The translations under genes were made by a program, and so were the position numbers. Of a DNA stretch of 64,000 bases, positions 11,659 to 23,137 are shown piece after piece. Each line of letters opens with the position of its first letter. Positions within the stretch are counted from its first letter, which is position 1. The stretch lies in contig BNCN01000007.1 of assembly GCA_014656495.1 (NCBI GenBank), forward strand, positions 376,037 to 440,036, given 5' to 3'. The DNA is from Comamonas sp. KCTC 72670. GTDB lineage: Bacteria; Myxococcota; Myxococcia; Myxococcales; Myxococcaceae. The notes beneath the pieces were generated by a model. It had not been told where the DNA came from. It made no database searches and saw only the letters and a list, made by a program, of their open reading frames with translations.

Positions 11659-13021
11659 AGCCAGGGTCCTCGTCGTGGATGACCACGTCGAGATGGGGCA
11701 GATGCTGAGGGAGCCGCTGACGGATGACGGCTACACGGTCGACATCGCCACTGGCGGCGCGGATGCCATCGCGCAGCTCCGCGCGCGCGTCTACGACGCG
11801 GTGCTGTGTGACTTGCGCATGCAGGACGTGGACGGCTTCGACGTGCTCGAGGCGGCGCGCAAGCTGGACCCGGACCTGCCCGTCCTGATGATGACGGCCT
11901 TTGGCGGCGTGGAGAACGCCGTGGAGGCGATGAAGCGGGGCGCGTTCCACTACTTCACCAAGCCCTTCCGGTTGGACGAGGTCCGCCTGTCCCTGACGCG
12001 CGCGCTGGAGCAGCGCCGCCTGCGCACCGAGCACCGCGCGCTCAAGCAACAAGCCGCCGACCGCGGCGCCCTGGGCGCCCTGGTGGGCAGCAGCTCCGTC
12101 ATGCGGGACCTCTACGCGTTGATTGAGCGGGTGGCCTGGGCCAGCGCCCCGGTGCTGGTGCGCGGCGAGAGCGGCAGCGGCAAGGAGCTGGTCGCCCGGG
12201 CGCTGCACTTCGAGGGCACGCGGCGCGCGGGCCCCTTCGTCGCCGTCAACTGCACCGCCCTGCCCCACGCCTTGCTGGAGAGCGAGCTCTTCGGCCACGT
12301 CAAGGGCGCCTTCACCGGCGCCACCACCGCGCGGCGCGGCCTCTTCGTGGAAGCGGATGGCGGCACGCTGTTCCTGGACGAAATCGGCGACATGGCCCCC
12401 GAGCTCCAGGCCCGCCTGCTGCGCGTGCTGCAGGACGGCGAGGTCCGCGCGGTGGGCGCGGATGGCTCGCGCACGGTGGACGTGCGGGTGGTCGCCGCGA
12501 CGCACCAGGACCTGGAGACCCGGGTGAAGGAGGGCCGCTTCCGGGCGGACCTCTTCTACCGGCTCAACGTCGTCACCCTGCGCCTGCCGCCCCTGCGCGA
12601 GCGCCGCGAGGACATCCCCGCGCTCATCGAGCACTTCCTGGGGCAGGCGAAGGCGCGCAACCCACGGTCGGTGGTCCAACGATTCTCGCCGGAATCCCTG
12701 GCCGCGATGGGCGCCCTGCCCTGGGCGGGCAACGTGCGCGAGCTGGAGAACTTCATCCAGCGGCTGGTGGTGCTCGGCTCGACGGAGGTGGTGGACCTGC
12801 CCCAGCTGCGGCCCCACCTCCCCGCGGACACCCAGAACGAGCCCCACCCGCTGGCGGCGGCACAGCGCACCATCATCCCCCTGCGCCAGTTGGAGACGGA
12901 GTACATCGCCTGGGCCGTCTCCCGGTGCGGGGGAAACAAGACCAAGGCCGCCGAGCTGCTGGGCATCGACGTCTCCACCATCCACCGGAGGGAGCGCGCG
13001 GAAGGCAATCCGCAACGCTGA
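11648..13021 (+). CDS. NtrC-family sigma-54-dependent response regulator
   Basis: A 457-residue enhancer-binding protein: receiver with phospho-acceptor Asp55 (AVLCDLRM), AAA+ domain with GESGSGKE (173-180), GAFTGA (220-225) and LFLDE (241-245), and a C-terminal Fis-type helix-turn-helix (NKTKAAELLGIDVSTIHRRE). It starts inside the upstream kinase gene with an 11-bp overlap and a GGAGAGGAGCG ribosome site, so it is the partner of that sensor. The numbering of the AAA+ motifs is identical to that of the regulator at 2424, but the helix-turn-helix sequences differ strongly, so the two should bind different sites. Confidence 0.95.
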   Translation: MPSRARVLVVDDHVEMGQMLREPLTDDGYTVDIATGGADAIAQLRARVYDAVLCDLRMQDVDGFDVLEAARKLDPDLPVLMMTAFGGVENAVEAMKRGAFHYFTKPFRLDEVRLSLTRALEQRRLRTEHRALKQQAADRGALGALVGSSSVMRDLYALIERVAWASAPVLVRGESGSGKELVARALHFEGTRRAGPFVAVNCTALPHALLESELFGHVKGAFTGATTARRGLFVEADGGTLFLDEIGDMAPELQARLLRVLQDGEVRAVGADGSRTVDVRVVAATHQDLETRVKEGRFRADLFYRLNVVTLRLPPLRERREDIPALIEHFLGQAKARNPRSVVQRFSPESLAAMGALPWAGNVRELENFIQRLVVLGSTEVVDLPQLRPHLPADTQNEPHPLAAAQRTIIPLRQLETEYIAWAVSRCGGNKTKAAELLGIDVSTIHRRERAEGNPQR

Positions 13022-13046
13022 CCTGTGCGGTCTGCAACGGTGCCTG

Positions 13047-13064
13047 GGCCCCCGCTCGGGGGCC
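13047..13064 (+). terminator. GC-rich hairpin after second sigma-54 activator
   Basis: GGCCCCC and GGGGGCC arms with a GCTC loop lie 25 bp after the regulator stop codon and before the Pal-like gene. No T-tract follows. A TGTAAT hexamer at 13094-13099, just before the Pal-like ATG, may be the -10 box of the next gene; no convincing -35 was seen. Confidence 0.35.
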
Positions 13065-13110
13065 TCCGAGTGAAGGCGCCGCGGCACGGTGTTTGTAATC
13101 AACGAAGGGC

Positions 13111-13647
13111 ATGAACCGAACCCTCCTGTCCCTTCTCGTCGTGGTGAGCCTGACTGGTTGCGCCTCCAAGCAGAAGACGTCCTCCGCGACGGACACGCTG
13201 CCGGATGCGCACAACAACCGCCGCCCCACCGCCGTGGCGGCCACGCCCCGGACGTCGGCCGAGGATGAAGAAGAGGCGCGGCGGCGCATGGGCCCGCTGT
13301 CCGCGGACCCGGTGTACTTCGAGCTCGACTCGGCCACGCTGAAGCCCGAGTCCCGGGAGATGCTCAACGCGCTCGCCACCGCGCTGCGCGAGCGGCCGGC
13401 GACCCGCGTCACCGTGTCCGGTCACACCTGCGAGCTGGGCACCGTCGAGTACAACATCGCGCTGGGACAGCGGCGCGCCGCCGTCGTCCGCGACTACCTG
13501 CGCAACCTGGGCGTCGCGTCCACGCAGCTCTCCATCATCTCCTACGGTGAGGAGCGGCCGCTGTCGGAGGCCCACACGGACGAGGCGTTCCGCAAGAACC
13601 GCCGCGCGGAGTTCACCTTCTCCTCGGCGGAGCACGCCACGCGCTGA
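13111..13647 (+). CDS. OmpA/Pal-like lipoprotein
   Basis: A 178-residue outer-membrane-type lipoprotein. The signal peptide MNRTLLSLLVVVSLTGC gives lipidated Cys17. A flexible linker (about 20-62) leads to an OmpA_C peptidoglycan-binding domain (about 66-175), with VYFELDSATLKPES, VSGHTCELGT, YNIALGQRRAAVVRDYL and ISYGEERP. Proteins of this type tether the outer membrane to peptidoglycan. The Arg of the QRRA motif (Arg122) that contacts diaminopimelate is present. The partner Asp of the usual GHTD motif is replaced by Cys107. No tol genes lie alongside, so it is an extra Pal-like protein rather than clearly the Tol-Pal component. Confidence 0.85.
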   Translation: MNRTLLSLLVVVSLTGCASKQKTSSATDTLPDAHNNRRPTAVAATPRTSAEDEEEARRRMGPLSADPVYFELDSATLKPESREMLNALATALRERPATRVTVSGHTCELGTVEYNIALGQRRAAVVRDYLRNLGVASTQLSIISYGEERPLSEAHTDEAFRKNRRAEFTFSSAEHATR

Positions 13648-13720
13648 CCTGGAGGGCATTGTCGGACCTCCTCGCGACGATGCGCCTGGAGCGCCGTCCG
13701 GGCGCCGAGGAGGGGTGGCG

Positions 13721-14467
13721 ATGGGGAGCAGATTGCGACGGAGGCCTGGATACAAGACCCGGCCTTCGGTGACGGATTTGGCGGAACGCTTGGGACTGCT
13801 GCGTTCGCGGGACCTGGAGGCGCATGGCGTCCCACGAAGCGAGCTCAACCTGCTTCGCAACCTCGGCGCGATGCGGGAAGTCGCGCCGGGTGTCTGGGCG
13901 CAGTCGAATGCCTGGGTGAACGCGACCGCCATCGCAGCCAAGCGCATTCCCCAAGGCGTGCTCTGTCTCAAGTCCGCGCTGTGGGTCCATGGATTGCTGC
14001 CGGAAGCCCCCGCGGAGGTCTGGATGGCCATCGGGGAGCACGCCCGCAAGCCCGTATGGACTGAGCCGCCACTCCACGTGGTGCGCTTCTCGGGGCGCGC
14101 GCGAACGGAGGGCGTCGAGCACCGGCGCCTCGGGAGCATGCCCATCGTCGTCTATGGCGCCGCGAAGACCGTCGCGGATTTGTTCAAGTATCGGAACAAG
14201 CTGGGCTTCCCCATCGCGGTGAACGCGGTTCGCGACACGCTCCTGTCTGGGCTCAGCACAGCCGAGGAGATCTGGCGCTTCGCGGAAGTCTGCCGCGTCA
14301 CGAAGGTCATCCGCCCCTATCTCGACGTCATGCAGGCGCGGAGAGGTCAGGACATCCAGCTCGCGCGACAGGCGTTTCTTGCACGTGAACTGGCACGCGC
14401 CAGGCCCCCGGAAGCGCCATTCCTCGATCAACTCCCCGGCCATCCGGAAAGCGAAGACCGGGCATAG
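13721..14467 (+). CDS. AbiEi-type antitoxin / transcriptional regulator (orphan)
   Basis: A 248-residue protein resembling AbiEi, the antitoxin of type IV AbiE systems. The N-terminal winged-helix region (VTDLAERLGLLRSRDLEAHG, then ELNLLRNLGAMREVAPGVW) is followed by the characteristic AbiEi middle (CLKSALWVHGLLPEAPAEVW, HVVRFSG) and a C-terminal helical part (KTVADLFKYRNKLGFPIAVNAV). AbiEi represses its own operon and neutralises the nucleotidyltransferase AbiEii. The expected abiEii gene is absent: downstream lie only repeats and an unrelated membrane protein. The start ATG is chosen because CGAGGAGGGG lies 8 bp upstream. It could now act as a stand-alone regulator or be a relic of a lost pair. 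Confidence 0.75.
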   Translation: MGSRLRRRPGYKTRPSVTDLAERLGLLRSRDLEAHGVPRSELNLLRNLGAMREVAPGVWAQSNAWVNATAIAAKRIPQGVLCLKSALWVHGLLPEAPAEVWMAIGEHARKPVWTEPPLHVVRFSGRARTEGVEHRRLGSMPIVVYGAAKTVADLFKYRNKLGFPIAVNAVRDTLLSGLSTAEEIWRFAEVCRVTKVIRPYLDVMQARRGQDIQLARQAFLARELARARPPEAPFLDQLPGHPESEDRA

Positions 14468-14570
14468 CCCGTCCACCCAGGCACTGGAACTGGCGAGCGA
14501 GAGGCCACGCAACGGCTGACGGCGCTGACCTGACGTACCCGATTCGCATCCACAAGCGAAGATGCAGGCG

Positions 14571-14660
14571 CCGAAGGTGGCCGCTCCGAAGGTGGCCGCT
14601 CCGAAGGTGGCCGCTCCGAAGGTGGCCGCTCCGAAGGTGGCCGCTCCGAAGGTGGCCGCG
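14571..14660. repeat. 15-bp minisatellite, six tandem copies
   Basis: Six head-to-tail copies of CCGAAGGTGGCCGCT. The first five are identical and the sixth differs only in its last base. The unit length keeps an open frame on both strands (PKVAA or PSERP repeats), but no ribosome site or conserved coding context supports a gene. It lies in the 434-bp non-coding gap between the AbiEi gene and the membrane protein, directly before the inverted repeat. Confidence 0.95.
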
Positions 14661-14666
14661 GAGCTA

Positions 14667-14723
14667 GCTGTTCGGAAATGTCGGGGGTTTTACGCCGCGA
14701 ATGTCCCGACATTTCCGAACAGC
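14667..14723. repeat. Perfect 19-bp inverted repeat with 19-base loop
   Basis: The arms GCTGTTCGGAAATGTCGGG (14667-14685) and its exact reverse complement (14705-14723) enclose 19 bases containing a GTTTTA run. The local AT content is higher than in the flanks. It begins 6 bp after the minisatellite. Possible readings are a strong RNA hairpin, a regulatory site, or the fused terminal repeats of a deleted insertion element; no target-site duplication is visible. The rest of the 14468-14901 gap shows nothing I recognise. Confidence 0.9.
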
Positions 14724-14901
14724 GAGCCGCCGGAGGCACTTCGGCAGCGGCTGACGACAACGAGTCTGGGTGAGTGTCGCGGTGCGCGATGACCGCTTAC
14801 TTCGACAATTGATTACTCCCAGCTATCAATGTTCGAACAACTTGTTCCTGACGGTGTTCGACGTGTGCCGCTAACTTTCGCCCCACCACGGGGGTTCGAG
14901 C

Positions 14902-15366
14902 ATGAGGCCGAAAGTGCGGTTGTTCCTGGGTATCGCGTTGGACGTGGTGGCTCTCGCTGGTGGAACCCTGGCCAGTTTCCTGGCCTTCTGGGCGTGGTCC
15001 GAGGGCACCCTCCCCCAGTTCTGGCAGCTCCGCGCGCTGCTGATGATGGGCCCCATTCTGGCCGTGGCCCTGATCTCGGCGGGGGCATTGCGCGACCCAC
15101 CCTGGCGCTGCTGGCTGCGCCTCATGCTCTTCGAGGCATTGTCGCTCTGCTTGTTCTTCACCATTCCCGTCGAGCATTTCGGCCCGGGACTGCGCCCTAG
15201 CGAGAGCGCCCTGCACTTCGGTCTGGCCCCTCTCGTGGACGCGGCCATCTACGTGTTCGCTCTGGCCGGCATGAACCGCCTCATGCGGCGCCGGCTCCAG
15301 CGAGGCACCGCACATCGGCGAAGCCAGGACTCACACGATGCGCGCCAATCCACGGCAGACGCGTAG
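14902..15366 (+). CDS. Small integral membrane protein, unknown function
   Basis: A 154-residue protein that I do not recognise. It shows about four hydrophobic helices (about 5-28, 43-62, 72-93 and 107-126) and a basic, hydrophilic C-terminal tail rich in Arg, Ser and His (RRRLQRGTAHRRSQDSH). The ATG comes after CACGGGGGTTCGAGC, a weak ribosome site. It sits between the repeat cluster and the convergent hydrolase gene. GC content and codon choice are a little less extreme than in the neighbours, so it may be part of a recently acquired patch. Confidence 0.55.
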   Translation: MRPKVRLFLGIALDVVALAGGTLASFLAFWAWSEGTLPQFWQLRALLMMGPILAVALISAGALRDPPWRCWLRLMLFEALSLCLFFTIPVEHFGPGLRPSESALHFGLAPLVDAAIYVFALAGMNRLMRRRLQRGTAHRRSQDSHDARQSTADA

Positions 15367-15548
15367 CGCGAACTAACGCTTCGGCGCACTGCACCTCTTC
15401 GGCGGACGCGGAGCGAGGACCAACCCTTCGGCACGCTGCGTTTCCTCGGCGGCCGGGCAGCGCGGCATCACGCACCGGCGCCACGCTTCCCCCAAACCGT
15501 GGGAGACGCGCATCACGACCTGGTGCACCGGCGCAGAGCCCACCGGAA

Positions 15549-16415
15549 TCAACGGGCGGCGATGGCCGCCGCGCGAGCCGCCTCCAGCCCATCGAGGAAG
15601 GCCAGGATGCGCTCGGCGCACCGGGCGGGCTGCTCCAACGGGAAGAGGTGCCCCGTCCCGGACAGTTCCTCCGTCTGGATGTCTGACACCGTGAGACGCG
15701 CCCGCTCCAGCGCATCACGGGTCAGCGTGTCGGACTCAGCGCCGCGAATCACCAGCGCCGGCACGCTCACCGTGCTCAGCGTCTGCCATGCGTCACGAGG
15801 AGACGTCTCGAAGACGCGCGCCTCCCAGGCCTTGGGAATGGTCAATCGGAAGCCGCCGCCCGGCGCCTCCGTGAGGCCGTGGGCGATGTAGTCCTGGAAG
15901 CACTCGGGGTCGAAGCGAGCGAACAGCGGCTTCTTGCCATAACTCGTCGCGGCCTCTTCCCGCGCCCCCCAGGCCTCTCGCCGCCGTCGCGCCAGGCTCG
16001 CGGGAGGCACGCGGCTGCGCAACCCGAGCAGCGTCAAGGCGCGCAGAGCCCACTCACGAGCCCCCGTGAACAGCACCGGGTCCAAGGCCACGACGGCGCG
16101 GAACAGCGCGGGCGCCTTCGCGGAAGCGAGCAGCGTCGCCACGCCGCCCATGCTGTGCCCCACCCCGACGATGCCCTGCACACCCTGCGCACGCAGCGCG
16201 TGAATCAAGTCATCCGCCATGTCATCCCAGGTCCGCAGCTCCCGAGGGTCAGCGCCCGGAACGAGGCAGCGGGTACGCAGGGTGAAGACGTGGTAGCGCG
16301 GCTTCAGGTGCTCGATGAGCTTCCGGTAGCAGCCCGGTGGAAATCCGTTGGCGTGGGCCAGGTGCAGGACTGGACCGGTCCCTCCCCAGTCCTCCATCTG
16401 AAGGGCTTCGCGCAT
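15549..16415 (-). CDS. Alpha/beta-fold hydrolase
   Basis: A 288-residue soluble hydrolase. The nucleophile elbow GHSMGG puts the catalytic Ser at 88, an oxyanion region is likely at LAHANGFPPG (about 19-28), the acid is probably in VIRGAESDTL, and the catalytic His is in GTGHLFPLEQP near the C-terminus. The arrangement is that of small esterase, lipase or epoxide-hydrolase-like proteins; the substrate cannot be inferred. It lies 83 bp downstream of the mnmD-like gene on the same strand, so it may be read through from the tgt operon. The 182-bp gap to the convergent membrane-protein gene contains only degenerate GC-rich sequence. Confidence 0.85.
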   Translation of the reverse strand: MREALQMEDWGGTGPVLHLAHANGFPPGCYRKLIEHLKPRYHVFTLRTRCLVPGADPRELRTWDDMADDLIHALRAQGVQGIVGVGHSMGGVATLLASAKAPALFRAVVALDPVLFTGAREWALRALTLLGLRSRVPPASLARRRREAWGAREEAATSYGKKPLFARFDPECFQDYIAHGLTEAPGGGFRLTIPKAWEARVFETSPRDAWQTLSTVSVPALVIRGAESDTLTRDALERARLTVSDIQTEELSGTGHLFPLEQPARCAERILAFLDGLEAARAAAIAAR

Positions 16416-16498
16416 GCTCCGTCGATTACCTCGGACCGCCCGGGTTGTCTTCTCTCACGAAGGACGGCGGCACCAGGCAGGCCCCCACGCCACCGCCA

Positions 16499-20441
<3,943 letters not shown>

Positions 20442-20466
20442 TCTCGAAGCGACCTGCTGAAGCACG

Positions 20467-20513
20467 CATCGCCGCCCGGCCCGGGGACACACTCCCGGGG
20501 CGAGGCGGCGATG
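20467..20513. terminator. Bidirectional hairpin between convergent genes
   Basis: Outer arms CATCGCCGCC (20467-20476) and GGCGGCGATG (20504-20513) pair perfectly, and the interior holds further GC-rich self-complementary sequence. It lies in the 108-bp gap between the convergent ABC-F and lipoprotein genes. A short T-run (GTTT) follows on the plus strand. Confidence 0.55.
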
Positions 20514-20549
20514 GGCGTTTCAGCGTCCGAGGTACGGAAGAAGCCCCGC

Positions 20550-22940
20550 CTACCCCGGGTAGCCGCGGAACAGGACCTGACTGAACCCCGAGTTGAGGGG
20601 GGTGCCTCGAGTGTCCCTCAACGTGCTCACCGCCGTCAGCGTGTAGGACTGACGCACCACCTGCGCGCTGGTGGTCAGCACGACCTCCGTGGGCGACGTC
20701 ATCCGGGCCTGGGTGACGTGCAACTCCGGAATGATGAACTGGCTGCCGTCGGCGAGGAGCGAATCCGGATCCATGGGGCGGCTGAAGCGCACCGTCACCG
20801 TGGTGCTGCTCGTCGCCGAGGCCTCGAGCACGTACGGCGCGGGACACGAGGTCACCGAGACATCGCTCTCCCGCCACGCGGACACCTGGATGTGCGGCCG
20901 CGTCTGCATCCCGGACATGAACACCCAGAGCGGCGACGTCACCATCACCGTGCAGTCCGCCGAGAGGGCCAGACTGTCACGGACGGTCTCCACCACACGC
21001 AGCCGCAGCGAGGACGCGGACGTCGATCCCGAGGGCACGCCCAACGTCGTGAACGGCGCCTGCAGATGGCCCGACCCGGAGGCGGAGAAGCCCGGAGGGC
21101 GAATGGTGCCGGAGATGGAGATGTACTCGGACTCATAGTCAGGCCGTGTCCCGCCGGTGGTGACGTCCACCTCGCTGACTTCCTGGAGCAACGAGGACAC
21201 CAGGTGCCCGCGGCTGAGCACATCCAGGCTGGAGATGCTCGCGCGCGTCTGTCCATTGACGACGCTCTTCGCGTTCACCGAGACACGCACCCGGTCCCCC
21301 ACCTGCGGCACGGGCGACAGTGTCGACGGGTCCACCGGCACGAACACGGCCGGCCCCGTCCGCTCCGCCTGGAGGAAGAGGCCCGCGGGGTCATTCGTCA
21401 GGTTGCCCACGCCCTGCTTGATGTACGTCACCCAGGCGCCGTGGATGTCGAGGTTCACCGCGCCATTGGACGCGTTGCGCACGGCCTGAATCTGCTGGGA
21501 CGCCTGCCGGTCCAGGTCGGGCAGCTCGTAGGACTCCTGCCTCGCCGGCTCCACGTTGCCCGCGACGTCCGTGGACGCGAAGCGCAGCGTCGTGGCGCGC
21601 GTGAGGGTGATGGGCCCCTCGTACCGCGGCGAGCTCGCGGTGGGCGCGGAGCCATCCACCGTGTAGCGCGTCTCTGCGCAGCCTGAAAAACCATCACTGC
21701 ACGTCAGCGTCACGGCGACAGCGTCTTGAAAGACGCCGCCCGCGGGCGAAGCGGTCGTCACCGGCGGCGTCGCGTCCAGGGTGTACTGCTCGGACTTCGC
21801 GACCTCGTCGTTGCCGGCGAGGTCCCTGGAGAAGAAGCGCAACGTGGTGGTGGTCGCCACGGTGATGGGCCCCGTGTAGCGGGAGCTCGCGGCCGATGGC
21901 GCGCTGCCATCCACCGTGTAGTACGTGGCTTCGCAGCCCTGCCCCTCCGCGTCGTCCGTGCAGGACAGGACGACGGACTGCACGCTCTCGTAGACGCCGC
22001 CCGCGGGCGAGGCCGTCGTCACGGGCGCCGTGCGGTCCTCCACCGAGGTGTCCCGCGTGTACTGCTCCGACACCACGTCGGAGACGTTGCCCACCCAGTC
22101 CACCGCAATGAACCGCACCCGGGTGGTGGCCGTCAGCAACAGCGGCTCCTGGTAGACGGGGGCGTCCAGCGTGGGAAGGCTGCCGTTGGTGGTGTAGTGG
22201 ATGGCCGCGCAGCCGCTGCCTTCGCCGTCGTCACACGTCAGCGTGACGGTGCGTGACGCGGAGAAGCCGCCGCCCCGGGGGGTCGCCGCCACCTGGGGAA
22301 CCTCCGTGTCCACGACGAAGCGAGCCTGCTGCACCGCCTCCAGGTTGCCCACCCGGTCCACCGAGAAGAAGCGCAACGTCGCCGACGCGGTGACCGTCAG
22401 CGGCGACATGTAGCGCGGCGAGGCCAGCGTGGGCACGCCGCCGTCCAGCGTGTAGTGCGTGGCCGCGCAGCCACTGCCGCTCCCGTCATCACACGTCAGC
22501 GTCACGCTCCGGGCGCTGTTGAACGCGCCTCCCGCCGGGTTGGCCACCGTGGTGGGCGGCGCCGTGTCCGCCGCGCCCACCAGGGTGAAGGTCACCATCC
22601 CGGGCGCCTCCGCGTTGCCCGCGACGTCCACGGAGTAGAAGCGCACCGTGGTGGTGTTCCCCAGCGTGAAGGGCTCGCGGTACCGCGTGGAACCCGTGCC
22701 GGGCGTCGTGCCGTCCAGCGTGTAGTACGTGGCCGCGCAGCCGCTGCCGCTGCCGTCATCACACGTCAGCGTCACCTCCACGGCGGGGGTGAACTCCCCA
22801 CCCGCGGGTGTGACGCGCGTCGTGGGCGGCGTGAGGTCAGCGGGAGGCGGCTGCCCGCCACCTCCGCCACATGCGAGGAAGAGCTGCGCGGCGAGAAGCA
22901 CCGCGCCAGGGCGCAAGGGCCGGCAAAACGTCGGGGACAT
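20550..22940 (-). CDS. Ig-like repeat lipoprotein with OB-like domain (paralogue 1; lacks lamin-tail domain)
   Basis: A 796-residue exported lipoprotein. The signal peptide ends in LFLAC (Cys24), followed by a Gly/Pro linker. Five tandem repeats of about 87-90 residues follow (about 35-480), each with PAGGxF near its start, a LTCxD...GC pair of cysteines and YTLDGxxP. They resemble the chitobiase/beta-hexosaminidase C-terminal (CHB_HEX_C) Ig-like fold. Next comes a domain with LFLQAERTGPAVFVPVDP and VGDRVRVSV, an OB-fold-like pattern, and a final strand-rich domain. The protein stops at RGYPG, exactly where its two paralogues continue into a lamin-tail-like domain. The start is fixed by AGGAG 6 bp upstream. 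Probably a cell-surface or secreted adhesive or binding protein; no catalytic motif is seen. Confidence 0.8.
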   Translation of the reverse strand: MSPTFCRPLRPGAVLLAAQLFLACGGGGGQPPPADLTPPTTRVTPAGGEFTPAVEVTLTCDDGSGSGCAATYYTLDGTTPGTGSTRYREPFTLGNTTTVRFYSVDVAGNAEAPGMVTFTLVGAADTAPPTTVANPAGGAFNSARSVTLTCDDGSGSGCAATHYTLDGGVPTLASPRYMSPLTVTASATLRFFSVDRVGNLEAVQQARFVVDTEVPQVAATPRGGGFSASRTVTLTCDDGEGSGCAAIHYTTNGSLPTLDAPVYQEPLLLTATTRVRFIAVDWVGNVSDVVSEQYTRDTSVEDRTAPVTTASPAGGVYESVQSVVLSCTDDAEGQGCEATYYTVDGSAPSAASSRYTGPITVATTTTLRFFSRDLAGNDEVAKSEQYTLDATPPVTTASPAGGVFQDAVAVTLTCSDGFSGCAETRYTVDGSAPTASSPRYEGPITLTRATTLRFASTDVAGNVEPARQESYELPDLDRQASQQIQAVRNASNGAVNLDIHGAWVTYIKQGVGNLTNDPAGLFLQAERTGPAVFVPVDPSTLSPVPQVGDRVRVSVNAKSVVNGQTRASISSLDVLSRGHLVSSLLQEVSEVDVTTGGTRPDYESEYISISGTIRPPGFSASGSGHLQAPFTTLGVPSGSTSASSLRLRVVETVRDSLALSADCTVMVTSPLWVFMSGMQTRPHIQVSAWRESDVSVTSCPAPYVLEASATSSTTVTVRFSRPMDPDSLLADGSQFIIPELHVTQARMTSPTEVVLTTSAQVVRQSYTLTAVSTLRDTRGTPLNSGFSQVLFRGYPG

Positions 22941-22951
22941 CAAAACTCCTA

Positions 22952-22972
22952 GGCACACATCGGCCGTGCGCC
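22952..22972 (-). promoter_or_regulatory. Conserved leader hairpin before paralogue 1
   Basis: In the mRNA sense, 7-base arms GGCGCAC and GTGTGCC (one G-U pair) close a GGCCGAT loop, ending a few bases before the AGGAG ribosome site. The same element stands before the other two paralogues. Confidence 0.5.
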
Positions 22973-23137
22973 GGGGCACTCTGGGGTGTGGGGAGACGGT
23001 TCGAGGGGACCGCCCAGAGACGACGACAACCCTGTCGCCCCATGAACGGGGGCCTGCACCCTCGCACTCGGAGTAAGGGCCTCGCAAGCCCCCAACCCGT
23101 CTCCCGCCCCCACCCCAGACGCGCCGCCTCGCGGCGC

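Noticed and set aside
14571-14660. Possible CRISPR array
   Set aside because: The units are 15 bp and directly adjacent with no spacers, and no cas gene is in the window.
14562-14792. Open frame encoding PKVAA repeats across the minisatellite
   Set aside because: The frame exists because the repeat unit is 15 bp; there is no ribosome site, and the frame crosses the inverted repeat into unrelated sequence.
15367-15548. Degenerate CTTCGGC-containing repeat between the membrane protein and the hydrolase
   Set aside because: Matches between the two halves are scattered and of the level expected for GC-rich spacer sequence.
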